From Nocardia lijiangensis NBRC 108240 (GTDB lineage: Bacteria > Actinomycetota > Actinomycetes > Mycobacteriales > Mycobacteriaceae), in assembly GCF_001613045.1 (NCBI RefSeq), contig NZ_BDBP01000032.1, positions 32,197 to 96,196 on the forward strand: a stretch of DNA of 64,000 nucleotides. Reading direction: 5' to 3'. Each line of letters starts with the position of its first letter. The stretch's first letter is position 1. Shown here piece after piece: positions 16,135-25,038 of the stretch. The position numbers were made by a program, and so were the translations under genes. The notes under the pieces were generated by a model. It did not search any database. It saw nothing but the letters and a program-made list of their open reading frames with translations, and had not been told where the DNA came from.

Positions 16135-16767
16135 TCAGGCCGGAGCGCCCTCCCACTCGAATCCGTCCAGGTCGGCGAAGGCCCCAAAATTGCCGCCGAG
16201 GACCATCCGGTGCGACCCGGCGCCCTCCGGCGAGACGCCAGCATCCTTGGCGGCGGCACGGCGCCCATAGAGAGCCAGCTTGACCGTGGACGGCGGGGTG
16301 TCGAACTCGACGTACTTGCTGCCGAAGCTCTTTCCCACGGCCAGGCCGCGGTCGACGTAGAACTGCTTGGTCGCCTTGACATTGTCGACTCCGAGGAGCA
16401 CCACGAAGTCGTCGATCTCCCGGGTGGCGGGCCGGGTGTCCTTCTTCGCCGACGTCGCGATCTTCCAGATCGCCCCGTCCGGAGCCTGGACGACGCCGCC
16501 GTACCCCCAGAAGCTCTTCTTGGCAGGCTTCAGCGTCGTCGCGCCCGCGTCGAGCGCGGTGCCGATGAGGCTGTCGACGGTGCTCGGCTGCGACACCACG
16601 AGCGACAGGATGAAGCCACGGAAGCCGGTCGTGGGCGTCTCCGAGGCGCGGACGCGCACCTTGTCGCCGAGACCGAACGCGGCGTCGTAGAAGGCCGCGG
16701 CGGCAGTGGGGTCGGACACCTCGAGGATGACCGAGCCGATGGTGGTCTGATCAGTGGTTTTGTTCAT
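16135..16767 (-). CDS. Two-module VOC (glyoxalase/bleomycin resistance-like) protein
   Basis: This 210-residue protein contains two vicinal-oxygen-chelate modules. The first is about residues 8-110 (TIGSVILEVSDPTAAAAFYD, then a KKSFWGYGGVVQAPDGAIWK strand). The second is about 125-210 (DDFVVLLGVDNVKATKQFYV, ending GNFGAFADLDGFEWEGA). Fully conserved metal ligands of glyoxalase I are not obvious, so it may bind rather than turn over a ligand. The start follows the divergent gap after GTTCATGGCTCC on the plus strand; longer frames upstream are not supported. It is followed by no operon partner. It is cytoplasmic; the substrate is unknown. Confidence 0.8.
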   Translation of the reverse strand: MNKTTDQTTIGSVILEVSDPTAAAAFYDAAFGLGDKVRVRASETPTTGFRGFILSLVVSQPSTVDSLIGTALDAGATTLKPAKKSFWGYGGVVQAPDGAIWKIATSAKKDTRPATREIDDFVVLLGVDNVKATKQFYVDRGLAVGKSFGSKYVEFDTPPSTVKLALYGRRAAAKDAGVSPEGAGSHRMVLGGNFGAFADLDGFEWEGAPA

Positions 16768-16829
16768 GGCTCCAACGCTAATTGCGGCCCGGCGACCAGC
16801 GCTTCTCGATTCCTGATCGGTTCGGCCGC

Positions 16830-17087
16830 CTACGCCGAGGTTTCGGCTTCGGCCAGGGCTTGGAGCCATTCGCGGGTGTAGCGCTCGGCGAGCAGGGGGA
16901 GGAAGTTGTCGAAGGTGGCGCGGTCGGCCATGCGGTCGTAGGCGGTCTGGAGAAACTGTTCGATGGCGGCGTCAGGGGCGACGCCGCCGAATTCCTTCTC
17001 CAAGCGGGCGGCGGCGGTGTGCAGGGCGTGCCGTTGATCGAGGGACGGCTCGGCGGGGCGGTCGGCGGGCACGGGCGTCTCGGTCAC
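16830..17087 (-). CDS. Small three-helix-bundle protein
   Basis: This 85-residue protein starts at GTG 17087 behind a perfect GAGGAGGAACC ribosome site. After a Pro-rich start (TETPVPADRPAEPSLDQRHA) it is all helix: LHTAAARLEKEFGGVAPDAA, EQFLQTAYDRMADRATFDNF and LPLLAERYTREWLQALAEA. This fits the small actinobacterial family often named for a three-helix-bundle dimerisation domain, which is also found at the N-terminus of some arsenate-reductase-like phosphatases. No arsenic gene is next to it here. It is probably a cytoplasmic dimer; its role is unknown. Confidence 0.72.
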   Translation of the reverse strand: MTETPVPADRPAEPSLDQRHALHTAAARLEKEFGGVAPDAAIEQFLQTAYDRMADRATFDNFLPLLAERYTREWLQALAEAETSA

Positions 17088-17248
17088 GGTTCCTCCTCGT
17101 GACGGGATGTGCACGGCAGCGGCGCGGAGCGGTTCCGCACCCGCTTGTCGATTACCCATCCGCTCGCGCCCGATTCATCCGGAATCGACCGCGAATCGAA
17201 TGAGAACACGTTCTTGTCGAGCGGCCCGCCCCGTGCCAGGCTGAGCGC

Positions 17249-17725
17249 ATGGATCTCGCCGCCATCGAAGCCGTGCGCCAGCTGAAGTACCGCTACTTCC
17301 GAACCCTCGATCTCAAGCTCTGGGCGGAGTTCGCGGACACTCTCGCCGTCGACGCGGTCGGACGCTACGGCACCCACGCGCTGGGCGAACCGCTCGCCCT
17401 CGACGGCCGCGCCGCGATCACCGACTTCATGCGCCAGAACCTCGGCCCCGGCATCCTCACGGTGCACATCGCCAACCACCCGGAGATCACCGTCGACGGC
17501 GACACCGCGACCGGATCGTGGGCCTTCGAGGACACCGTCATCGCCACCGAGTACGGCGTGCTGATCCGCGGCGCCGGGTACTATGACGACCGGTACCGGC
17601 TCGACCCGGACGGGCGGTGGCGCATCACCGAGACCGGCTACCGGCGCATCTACGAGTCCAGCCAGTCGCTCGCCGATACACCGAGTCACCAGCTGTTGAG
17701 CAATATGTGGGCCGGCAAGGTCTGA
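17249..17725 (+). CDS. SnoaL/NTF2-like fold protein
   Basis: This 158-residue protein begins MDLAAIEAVRQLKYRYFRTL, the classic opening of SnoaL-like members of the NTF2-like superfamily. Conserved features follow: a curved sheet with TVHIANHPEITVDGDTATGS, WAFEDTVIATEYGVLIRGAG and YYDDRYRLDPDGRWRITETG. Family members act as cyclases, dehydratases, isomerases (including ketosteroid isomerase) or simple binding proteins. A Tyr/Asp pair typical of isomerases cannot be confirmed by eye. It is transcribed alone, 139 bp before the secreted propeller. It is cytoplasmic, with unknown substrate. Confidence 0.8.
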   Translation: MDLAAIEAVRQLKYRYFRTLDLKLWAEFADTLAVDAVGRYGTHALGEPLALDGRAAITDFMRQNLGPGILTVHIANHPEITVDGDTATGSWAFEDTVIATEYGVLIRGAGYYDDRYRLDPDGRWRITETGYRRIYESSQSLADTPSHQLLSNMWAGKV

Positions 17726-17863
17726 ACGGTTCCGACGCACGAGAACAGGGTCGCGGAAAGCGCCCACCGCCAAAGTAATACGCCCTGGTAGCGGGGCAAC
17801 CGGTTGCGGCGGCGACGATTACGCGGAATAGTCCGTTCGGATACCCACCAGAAAGGTCCAACG

Positions 17864-18955
17864 ATGGCATACCGGTTCCGGCGGCGATCGTCGCGCGCAT
17901 TGGCGCTCGCCGCGGTCGCCCTGTCGCTGCTCGCGCCGACCGCGGGGGCCGACGCCACCGGGCCGGTGGCCTACATTCCGGTGGCGGGCGACGGTGCGGT
18001 CGTCGTGGTCGACACCGCGACCGACCGGGTCGTGGGCCGGGTCGAGGGAGTCGGACCCCAGGCGTCCGCGGTGACGGCTTCGCGAGACGGACGCAGGCTA
18101 TACGTCCAGTCGTTCAATCCGCCGTTCGTCGGCGCCGACGACATAGCTGTCATCGACCGCGCCACCGACAGCGTTACCGCCCGCATCCCGATCAGCGGCA
18201 CCGACGGCATGGCGCGACCGATCACCGATCCGGTCCGGGACCTCGTCTACGTCGTCACCGCCCGCCCGTCCATCGACGTGCTGAGCACCACGTCCAACAC
18301 ACTGGTCCGGTCGATGCCGCTGCCGTCGCTCGCGCTCGCCGCCGCCATCGCGCCGGACGGCGGCCGTCTCTACGCCGTGTTCGCCGACTCGACCGCGGCC
18401 GCCTTCGACCCCGAGTCGGGATTCCAGCTCGGCGAACGCATTCAGATCGACGGCTCGGTGCCCGCGTTCGCCGCGGTCTCCCCCGACGGCCGCAAGCTCT
18501 ACGCGATGAACGCGCTGGGCGACAACGTCTCGGTGATCGACACCGCGGCCTGGCAACGGCTCGGTGCCATCCCGCTGCCGCCGGGCAGCGCCCCGGTCTC
18601 GGGCGCGTTCAGCCCCGACGGCGACCGACTCCTGGTGGCCACCCCGGGCGCGAACGCCGTCCAGGTCGTCGACGTGGCGGCCGACCGCGTGACGGGCTCG
18701 GTCCCGGTGGACGCGCCGGTCTCGGTCGGCTTCACCGCCGACGGCGCCAAGCTCTACGTGGGCAGCCTGGGCCCACAGTCCGCGCCGGTCGTCTCCCCCA
18801 TCGCCGGATTCGAACCGGCCTCGCTGATCCAGCCACTGCTGCGGGCGAGCAACCGGCCGAGCGCGGTGATCCCGTTCGACGCGGCCGCGCTGCAACCCAG
18901 CGGATCGCCGATCACCACGGGAGCGACTCCCGGAGCGGGCGCCTTCCCGAGCTGA
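17864..18955 (+). CDS. Secreted YVTN-type beta-propeller protein
   Basis: This 363-residue protein has a Sec signal peptide (MAYRFRRRSSRALALAAVAL, cleavage near AGADA at about 31). Seven-bladed propeller repeats of the YncE/YVTN type follow. Each shows a VAVVDTATDRVVGR-like strand and a SPDGRKLYAMN-like turn; examples are AYIPVAGDGAVVVVDTATDR, AFSPDGDRLLVATPGANAVQ and FTADGAKLYVGS. There is no catalytic motif, so it is probably a surface or secreted binding protein. AAAGG lies upstream of the ATG. Codon use matches the core genome. It is a stand-alone gene followed by a decayed regulator fragment. Confidence 0.85.
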   Translation: MAYRFRRRSSRALALAAVALSLLAPTAGADATGPVAYIPVAGDGAVVVVDTATDRVVGRVEGVGPQASAVTASRDGRRLYVQSFNPPFVGADDIAVIDRATDSVTARIPISGTDGMARPITDPVRDLVYVVTARPSIDVLSTTSNTLVRSMPLPSLALAAAIAPDGGRLYAVFADSTAAAFDPESGFQLGERIQIDGSVPAFAAVSPDGRKLYAMNALGDNVSVIDTAAWQRLGAIPLPPGSAPVSGAFSPDGDRLLVATPGANAVQVVDVAADRVTGSVPVDAPVSVGFTADGAKLYVGSLGPQSAPVVSPIAGFEPASLIQPLLRASNRPSAVIPFDAAALQPSGSPITTGATPGAGAFPS

Positions 18956-18978
18956 GTCTCCCCCGCACCGTCGGTCCC

Positions 18979-19212
18979 TGCGGATCGTCTTCGTCGGAGA
19001 CCATCGAGGAGGCGACGGGTGCCCCCAATCCGCTGATCGGCCAAGATCATCCGGCCGCACTGCTGCGGGAAACGCTGCGCCGCACGGTATCCAGCCACGG
19101 CGGATCGGTGCTGGTGTCCGGTGAGGCGGGGATCGGCAAGACCGCGCTCGTCCGCACCGCGGCGGTGACGGTCGCACTTGAACGCGGGCTGCTGCGGTTG
19201 AAGGAGCGTTAG
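18979..19212 (+). pseudogene. Fragment of an AAA/LuxR-type regulator (Walker A part only)
   Basis: With no start codon, this stretch reads LIGQDHPAALLRETLRRTVS, then SHGGSVLVSGEAGIGKTALV, then RTAAVTVALERGLLRLKER and a stop. GEAGIGKTALV is the Walker A motif of the STAND/AAA ATPase domain that opens large LuxR-family (LAL-type) regulators. Everything after this motif is missing. The end overlaps the RibD-like gene on the other strand by four bases. It is a truncated remnant, not a working gene. Confidence 0.7.
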
Positions 19213-19760
19213 TCGGCGACGTAGCGCAGCATCACCACCTCGTCGAAGTGTTTCGTTTCGACCAGCCGGAGCTGGATTCGCTTGTCCAGCAACGGGAAGA
19301 GCGGCGTGCCGCCGCCGAGGACCACCGGCGAGAGGAATAGCCAGTACTCGTCGATGAGCCCGTGCGGCATCAGCGAGGCCGCGATTTCCGCGCCGCCGAC
19401 CTCCATCACGCCGTCGCCCCCGGCCTTCAGCCTGCGGACCTCCTCGACCGCGTTCTCGCTGATCAGGGTGCTGTTCCAATGGACCTCGGTGAGCGTCCTC
19501 GAGAAGACGACCTTGGGCTTCTCCGTCCAGAGCCGACCGAACTCGCGCTCGATGCGCGGCGCGTCCTCTGGCACGTGCGGCCAGTACTCGGCCATCAGCT
19601 CGTACAGGCGACGACCGTGCAGCGAGACTTCGATCTCGCGGTACCTGTCGTTGTGGAACTGGTGCAGTTCCTCGTCCGGGTTCGTCCAGTCGATGCTGCC
19701 GTCGCGGTCGTTGACGTAGCCGTCGAGGGACACGCCGTACGTGTAGATCAGTTTCCTCAT
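19209..19760 (-). CDS. Dihydrofolate reductase-like protein (RibD C-terminal family)
   Basis: This 183-residue protein begins MRKLIYTYGVSLDGYVNDRD, followed by NDRYREIEVSLHGRRLYELM, TEKPKVVFSRTLTEVHWNST and a nucleotide-binding GDGVMEVGGAEIAASLMPHG. A LSPVVLGGGTPLFP loop comes near residue 150. This is the RibD_C/DHFR-like fold common in actinobacteria as stand-alone NADPH-dependent reductases of unknown substrate. Length is typical. No operon partner is seen. It lies tail-to-tail with the AAA/LuxR fragment. It is cytoplasmic; it is probably not the true folate enzyme. Confidence 0.85.
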   Translation of the reverse strand: MRKLIYTYGVSLDGYVNDRDGSIDWTNPDEELHQFHNDRYREIEVSLHGRRLYELMAEYWPHVPEDAPRIEREFGRLWTEKPKVVFSRTLTEVHWNSTLISENAVEEVRRLKAGGDGVMEVGGAEIAASLMPHGLIDEYWLFLSPVVLGGGTPLFPLLDKRIQLRLVETKHFDEVVMLRYVAD

Positions 19761-19945
19761 GACTGGATAGACCTCCCGGACGCGGAGAACTCATCGGACA
19801 AGGACGAGACTAGTTCTGCGGAACGGGCTGGACTGCACCAACTCGGAACAGTTGGTTACGCGAGCCCACCAGTACGACCCCTGGTAGGAGGCTCACTCTT
19901 CCCGCTACCGCCGGATTCCGACCGCCTGGACCCCTCTACCCAGAT

Positions 19946-20587
19946 CTACGACGTCGTCCGCTCCAGCTGCCTGCGGAGCGCGATAGCCGCCGCGACCACC
20001 GTCCACGCTGGACATGCGAATGCCGCGACCCGTTCTGTGCCACCCATCCCGATCAGGGGGCCGTGCCCGGCGAAGAACATTACCGTCGACAACACCGCGG
20101 CGGCCGCCAGGGCGCGAGTCACCAGGGGTGCCCGCCCGAACGAGGCGGTCCGCGGTAAGAACCCCGCACAGACGAGCCCGATATTGCCTAACCCCATGAT
20201 CAACAGCGCCCCGAAGAGATGACGGTTTTCATCGATGTCCGCGGGAGCCAACCCAACAATGATCCATCCAATCGCGCTGACCGCCAGTAGCGCCCGGGCC
20301 GTCCACCACTTGGCTGTCCGGCCCCAGTACGCGGTGGTCAAAACCGCGCCTACCAGCAGCAAAATCCCTTCGGCGATGAAGGATGCGTTCATGACCGCGT
20401 GCAGTGGTGAACATACGTATCGGGGACGGGATTGATCCCAGATCCCGCAATCGACATTACCCAGATCGCTGATGTTGTTGGTCGTCCAGCTGTAGCTAGT
20501 TGCCCACTCGGCTCCCACGACCAGCTGCACGATCAGAAATTGTGCAGCGCCGACCAACCATGCGATGGCCCCGACCCGGCCGGTCAC
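19946..20587 (-). CDS. DUF998-type membrane protein
   Basis: This protein of about 213 residues has six hydrophobic segments, beginning GAIAWLVGAAQFLIVQLVVG and ending AFACPAWTVVAAAIAL. Between helices 1 and 2 it has the DUF998-like segment YSWTTNNISDLGNVDCG and then PLHAVMNASFIAEGILLLVG. The family is a small integral membrane group of unknown function in actinobacteria. The start is uncertain: GTG 20587 has AAGG nine bases upstream and places the first helix near the N-terminus; a longer frame to 20638 exists. It lies at the left edge of the lower-GC accessory patch. No neighbour suggests a role. Confidence 0.72.
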   Translation of the reverse strand: MTGRVGAIAWLVGAAQFLIVQLVVGAEWATSYSWTTNNISDLGNVDCGIWDQSRPRYVCSPLHAVMNASFIAEGILLLVGAVLTTAYWGRTAKWWTARALLAVSAIGWIIVGLAPADIDENRHLFGALLIMGLGNIGLVCAGFLPRTASFGRAPLVTRALAAAAVLSTVMFFAGHGPLIGMGGTERVAAFACPAWTVVAAAIALRRQLERTTS

Positions 20588-20999
20588 GACGACATGCCTT
20601 GTACACCGGCGGGACACGGGAAACCTGTTACGACACAAGGGGGTCGATGTCCACGACCTCGCTGTTGGTTACGCCGAACTCCCAGCAGTGCAAATATCAT
20701 CCTCACGGGCGTCAAGCTACGGAGACCGGCCCGCGCTGAGCAGCCTGCTAACTCCCCAATGCCAAGTAGTGCCAGCACGACAAGGGGGTCCGGTCACCTG
20801 ACGGATGGACGCCGTCACGAATCCGCGATACCTCTGTATCTGTCAAGCCGCTTCGACGTGGTGGCTGGATACGGTTGATCCGGTGCGTCGTTCGTCGACA
20901 GTTGAATAAGCGACCTCACCAGTCGAGCGCCGTTGCATAAACAGCCACACGGCAACTGGATCGACTTGGCTAGCTGGGCGACAGCCGGTATCTGCGCCC
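20588..20999. other. Intergenic stretch without a supported gene
   Basis: About 410 bases of lower-GC DNA upstream of the DUF998 gene and downstream of the hypothetical gene at 21000. Short open frames on both strands lack ribosome sites and family-like sequence. No RNA gene or repeat is seen. Confidence 0.5.
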
Positions 21000-21635
21000 T
21001 TATCCGATGAACACAATGGCGTGGCCGCTGTCGATGCTCTGCAGGCATGCTTCATGCAATGCCAGCCACGCCATCCACTCGTAGGTGAATTCTCCGCTGT
21101 CGGCCTGGATCAGTTCGTCGATGCGCTTCGCTTCGGTGTCCGACAACGAGAGATCCGGCTCGAGCCGAATTCCGATCGCCGGAGCACAGTGCCGTAGTTC
21201 GGCGAGCAGGCCTTGGCTGGAGCCCACGCGCTCGTAATCGTCGCCGATGAGTTCCGGGATATCGAAATCGACGGGGATGTAATATCCGTCGACGTCCGAG
21301 TGGTAGATGAGGTGAGATTCGAACATTTCCCTCTCAGCAGCCACCACCTCGTCCTCTTCCACCTCCGCCATGTCGGACACCGGTGTGACGGGCAGTCCGG
21401 CGTTGTATCGCGCGTAAGCCCGCTGCAGGCAGTAGAGCGCGGAGTACGGCATCGATGTCATAGTCGCGCGGCCGGGTGGCAGCACGCACGCCTCGGGCTG
21501 CTGCCATTCGACCCCTTCTTCTCTCAGCAGAATGGCGAGCTGGTCCAGTTCTTCTCGGCTGTCTTCATCGCCGACCTCGATCGCTAGTCCCATGCGGGGC
21601 ACCCTAGCGGGCTCCACCGACAGCAGGAACGACAT
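21000..21635 (-). CDS. Hypothetical acidic protein
   Basis: This 211-residue protein begins MSFLLSVEPARVPRMGLAIE and is unusually acidic, with VGDEDSREELDQLAILLREE, MAEVEEDEVVAAEREMFESH and a hydrophilic middle (YHSDVDGYYIPVDFDIPELI). Both termini are better packed, ending EWMAWLALHEACLQSIDSGH. There is no signal peptide or membrane span. Similar acidic proteins occur near contact-dependent or immunity systems in actinobacteria, but no toxin gene is adjacent, so this is not claimed. The TetR fragment lies directly upstream on the other strand. Function unknown. Confidence 0.6.
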   Translation of the reverse strand: MSFLLSVEPARVPRMGLAIEVGDEDSREELDQLAILLREEGVEWQQPEACVLPPGRATMTSMPYSALYCLQRAYARYNAGLPVTPVSDMAEVEEDEVVAAEREMFESHLIYHSDVDGYYIPVDFDIPELIGDDYERVGSSQGLLAELRHCAPAIGIRLEPDLSLSDTEAKRIDELIQADSGEFTYEWMAWLALHEACLQSIDSGHAIVFIG

Positions 21636-21641
21636 CGCTTG

Positions 21642-21858
21642 CCACAGGGCGGTATTGACCGAACTACTGCCGCTCGACGATCAGCGCCGAGAGGAAGCTC
21701 TCGTGCTCGGCGCCTTTGGCTGGACGGCCATTACCGGCCAAGGCATTACCGCGGAGGAAACCTTCGCCGCACCAAACATTTTGGTCATGATCGTTGCGGA
21801 TCAACTGCGCGCCCAGCGGCATGAGCGTACGGCTTCTATCGATGGATCGGCGTGGTAG
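21642..21858 (+). pseudogene. C-terminal fragment of a TetR-family regulator
   Basis: Without a start codon this frame reads HRAVLTELLPLDDQRREEAL, then VLGAFGWTAITGQGITAEET and LVMIVADQLRAQRHE before a stop. The LTELLPLDDxRR block followed by two helices and a final VADQLR helix is characteristic of the C-terminal ligand domain of TetR regulators (the TetR_C_6-like group). The DNA-binding half is missing, and the 5' side runs into the start of the acidic hypothetical gene. The last 23 bases overlap the end of the mmpL-like gene. It is probably the remains of the transporter's regulator. Confidence 0.6.
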
Positions 21859-24190
21859 GCGATTCGGTGTCGGTGGAGATGGCTCGGGGCGGGCGTGGTC
21901 GCCGAAGTCGTGACACCCGCCGTTGTGACGGCGCGGGGTCGGGACCGAACACCGCGGGCAGCTGTGTGGTGACCGGATCGGTGACCGGTGTGGTGCGGAT
22001 CAGATCAACCGGGTTGGCGTTACGAGGGTGCGCGTCATCGAGGACAGGTTCGCCCAGACCGGCCTTCTGCTGAATGCGTTTCATCCATTGTGGTGCCCAC
22101 CAGCAGTCGTCGCCGAGCAGTTTCATGGTCGCTGGGACCAGCAGCATGCGCAGGACCGTGGCGTCGATCACCAGCGCCGCGATCATGCCGACAGCGATGT
22201 ACTGCATCATCACCAGATCCGAGAACGCGAACGCGCCGACAACCACCAGCAGGATCAACGCGGCGGCGGTGATGATGCGGCCGGTGTGCGCGGTGCCGAT
22301 GCGCACCGCCTCGGTGGTCGAGGCTCCTTGCGCGCGGGCTTCGACCATGCGTGAGAGCAGGAAGACCTCGTAGTCGGTGGACAGACCGTAGATGATGGCC
22401 ATGATGACCACCAGCACCGGCGAAGTGATCGGTTGCGGGGTGAAGTTCAGCAGCGTCGCGCCGTGGCCGTCGATGAAGATCCAGGTCAGGATTCCGAGGG
22501 TGGAACCGAGGCCGAGCGCGCTCATCAATGCGGCCTTGATCGGCAGCACCAGTGATCCGAAAGTCAGAAACATCAGCACCGTCGTGACGAGCACGACCAG
22601 GGTGACCATCCACGGTATCCGCGACAGCAGGGTGTCGACACTGTCCTTCTGCAGGGCGGGCATACCGCCGACGAGCATACGCACGGACTCGGGCTGTGGC
22701 AGGTCACGCAGGTAATCGATGGAGGGCCCGGCGTTGCTGGAGTCGGTGAGCGCGGCGGTGGTGCGGAAGACCTCGGGTTGTGTGGTCGATCGGGTCGGCA
22801 CACCGAAGGGTGCGGCCAGGCCGGGTGCTGTGTTGGCTTGTTTCCACAGCGCGCCGATGGCGTTGGTGTCGTTGGAGACGAAGACCAATTCGATGGGGTC
22901 GGATTTGCGGAGCGGGAAGAGCTGGTCGAATTCCTGTTGGGCAAGACGTGTCGGATTGTCCGGCGGCAGGTATTTCTCGCTGAGTCCGCCGAATGCCAGG
23001 TTGCCGATGGGCAGAATCAGCAGCACGAGCCCGAGCACCAGTGGGACCGATACCTTGGCCGGGTGGCGCATGACCCAGCGGGTGCTGCGTCCCCAGAACC
23101 CGTTCTCTACCTCTTCAGCCGACTTCGTTTTGCGGAATCGCTTGATCCCCAGCATGTCCACGCGCGGCCCGAGCACGGCCAGCATCGCAGGCAGGATCGT
23201 GATGGCGGTCAGCGCCGCCATCGATACCGTGGCGATCGCGCCATAGGCAAAGGATTTCAGGAATCCTTGCGGGAACAGCAGCATTCCGCCGACGCTGGCG
23301 ACGATCATCGTCGCGGAGAAGACAACGGTGCGGCCCGCGGTCATCACCGTGCGCCGCACGGCGGCAGGAGTGTCATAGCCTTCGGCGAGCTCTTCGCGGA
23401 ACCGGCTGACGATGAACAGTCCGTAGTCGATGGCAAGGCCGAACCCGATCATCGAAACCACCGCGGAGACAAACGAGTTGACCTCGGTGAACTCGGTGAG
23501 GAACTTGACGATGCCGAAGGCGCCGAAAACCGTCAGCCCGCCCACGACCAACGGCAGCGACGCGGCGACGAGACCGCCGAAGATGAAGAACAACAGCAGC
23601 CCGACGACGGGGAAGGCCAGCAGCTCCATCCGGTGGATATCGTCGGCAATGGTGTCGTTGAGTGCGCCGGCAACCGGCTGCAACCCGCTCACCTGCACAT
23701 CGACGTCAGCGATGTCGAAGGCGCCTTTGACAGCCCGGTAGTTGCGGATCATCGTCGTGTCGTCGTCGCCGTGCAGGGCGATGGCCGCGAAGGCGTGTCT
23801 GCGATCGTCGGTCGCTACCCGGGGGCCACTGATTCTTCCGGTTTCGGTGCGCCAGTAGGCGGCGGTGATCCCTGAGATCTGCTCCGGGTATCGCCGCGGT
23901 AGATCGTTGAGGCTTTCGACGACCTTGGCCGAGAACTCGGGGTCGTCGACGGTCTTCCCCTCGGGCGCGGTGTAGACGACGAGCACATCACCTTCGTGGT
24001 TGCGCCCGAACGCCGTATCAGCCAGCCGCGCGGCTTCCGAGGACTCCGAGGTCGGGTCGAACATCCCACCCGAACTCAGATGATCCGCGAGCCCGGCCCC
24101 GTAACCGGCCAAACCGAGCATGCCCGCGGCCACCACCCCGATGACCACGAACCGGATCCGCGAGACCAGGCCACCCCACCACGCAAACAC
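21836..24190 (-). CDS. MmpL-family (RND superfamily) lipid/drug transporter
   Basis: This 784-residue integral membrane protein has the duplicated six-plus-six helix layout of MMPL transporters. Helix 1 (RFVVIGVVAAGMLGLAGYGA) leads into a periplasmic porter domain (about residues 40-190). Helices 2-6 follow, with the proton-relay GFGLAIDYGLFIVSRFREEL. A second half (from about residue 380) has the equivalent IIYGLSTDYEVFLLSRMVEA. Both Asp-Tyr pairs are present, as expected for proton-driven export. The C-terminal 70 residues are Pro/Arg-rich. The start is GTG behind GGGGG. Typical cargo is mycolic-acid-related lipid or a lipophilic compound. The truncated TetR fragment at its 3' end suggests that control has been lost. 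Confidence 0.9.
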   Translation of the reverse strand: MFAWWGGLVSRIRFVVIGVVAAGMLGLAGYGAGLADHLSSGGMFDPTSESSEAARLADTAFGRNHEGDVLVVYTAPEGKTVDDPEFSAKVVESLNDLPRRYPEQISGITAAYWRTETGRISGPRVATDDRRHAFAAIALHGDDDTTMIRNYRAVKGAFDIADVDVQVSGLQPVAGALNDTIADDIHRMELLAFPVVGLLLFFIFGGLVAASLPLVVGGLTVFGAFGIVKFLTEFTEVNSFVSAVVSMIGFGLAIDYGLFIVSRFREELAEGYDTPAAVRRTVMTAGRTVVFSATMIVASVGGMLLFPQGFLKSFAYGAIATVSMAALTAITILPAMLAVLGPRVDMLGIKRFRKTKSAEEVENGFWGRSTRWVMRHPAKVSVPLVLGLVLLILPIGNLAFGGLSEKYLPPDNPTRLAQQEFDQLFPLRKSDPIELVFVSNDTNAIGALWKQANTAPGLAAPFGVPTRSTTQPEVFRTTAALTDSSNAGPSIDYLRDLPQPESVRMLVGGMPALQKDSVDTLLSRIPWMVTLVVLVTTVLMFLTFGSLVLPIKAALMSALGLGSTLGILTWIFIDGHGATLLNFTPQPITSPVLVVIMAIIYGLSTDYEVFLLSRMVEARAQGASTTEAVRIGTAHTGRIITAAALILLVVVGAFAFSDLVMMQYIAVGMIAALVIDATVLRMLLVPATMKLLGDDCWWAPQWMKRIQQKAGLGEPVLDDAHPRNANPVDLIRTTPVTDPVTTQLPAVFGPDPAPSQRRVSRLRRPRPPRAISTDTESPTTPIHR

Positions 24191-24510
24191 TCACACCCCC
24201 GCCACAATGCGCGCGGCGGTTAATCGTTCGATGCGTTCTCCAACTGCGATACTCCCGAAACGCACCTGTTCGAACGTGCCTATCCGCATCAGGCCGACAT
24301 CCTTCCCACCGTTGAACCCACCCGATGTGTCTCCCCGCCAACGGCTCTCACAATTTTCGAGTTCCCATATGGCGCGCATTCTCAGGAAAGAATCAGGGTT
24401 ATCGGCCCCGCAGGCGTTGCTCTTGCGAGGCTCGCAGCAGATTGGAAGTGCCTGGCATGCCACGGCGGCGCCCCCACATCGCCGTTGGCGCTACCGAGAA
24501 TTAATCGCCT
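24191..24510. other. Intergenic region carrying repeat copy 1
   Basis: 320 bases lie between the mmpL-like gene and the membrane protein at 24511. They hold the first copy of the 34-bp repeat (24436-24469). An open frame on the minus strand (24191-24463) has no ribosome site and is not called. Confidence 0.5.
24436..24469 (+). repeat. 34-bp direct repeat, copy 1
   Basis: Identical over 34 bases to 25515-25548, 1,079 bp away. The core TGGCATGCCA is a perfect 10-bp palindrome and the flank GGAAGTGCC precedes it. The repeats bracket the membrane-protein gene at 24511. No transposase lies between them. Confidence 0.85.
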
Positions 24511-25038
24511 TCACACGCGGGTGCCGGTTCGCGACCAAGCGTCCCGACGTCTGAGCAGCAGCATCACCCCCAGCACCAACAGCGCCACCGCACCGACACT
24601 CAACCCGATCAACATCAGATTGCGCGCCGGGAGGTACCAGCCGGGACCATCCGTCTCCTGCACACAGGCATCGGTGCGGCAGCGCATAGCCTGCAGCGGG
24701 TTGACGTTCGATGAGATGAACGCATAGATCGCCACACCGGCCCCGGACGCGAGGACGGGCAGAGCTGCCAGGCGCGGCCAACGCCGCAATATACCGATGG
24801 CAAGCATGAACAGCGCCGTCACGCAGGCCATCGCGGCGAGGTTCATCGACAGGAGCCCGGTGTTGTCGTATTGGGGAGTTTTCAGACCAAGAGGTTTACC
24901 GTCTACACCGGTGGATGCATAGGGAGAGTCGTCTCTGAACTGGAAGGCGATGAGGTCGTTCACCGCCAGCGCCAGCAGGCCCGCGACAACTCCAGACGCC
25001 AGCCACCGCGGCCAGCGAACGGCCGTGTATACGTCCAT
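24511..25038 (-). CDS. Hypothetical four-helix membrane protein
   Basis: This 175-residue protein begins MDVYTAVRWPRWLASGVVAG and has four hydrophobic segments: about 14-30, 68-82 (MNLAAMACVTALFMLAIGIL), 92-108 and 142-160 (LMLIGLSVGAVALLVLGVML). An extracytoplasmic loop with two cysteines (MRCRTDACVQETDGPGWYLP) follows helix 3. A short Arg-rich tail (RRRDAWSRTGTRV) would be cytosolic. GGGGG lies six bases before the start codon. It is the only gene between the two 34-bp repeats. No family is recognised; the helix layout and paired cysteines are the only clues. Confidence 0.7.
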   Translation of the reverse strand: MDVYTAVRWPRWLASGVVAGLLALAVNDLIAFQFRDDSPYASTGVDGKPLGLKTPQYDNTGLLSMNLAAMACVTALFMLAIGILRRWPRLAALPVLASGAGVAIYAFISSNVNPLQAMRCRTDACVQETDGPGWYLPARNLMLIGLSVGAVALLVLGVMLLLRRRDAWSRTGTRV

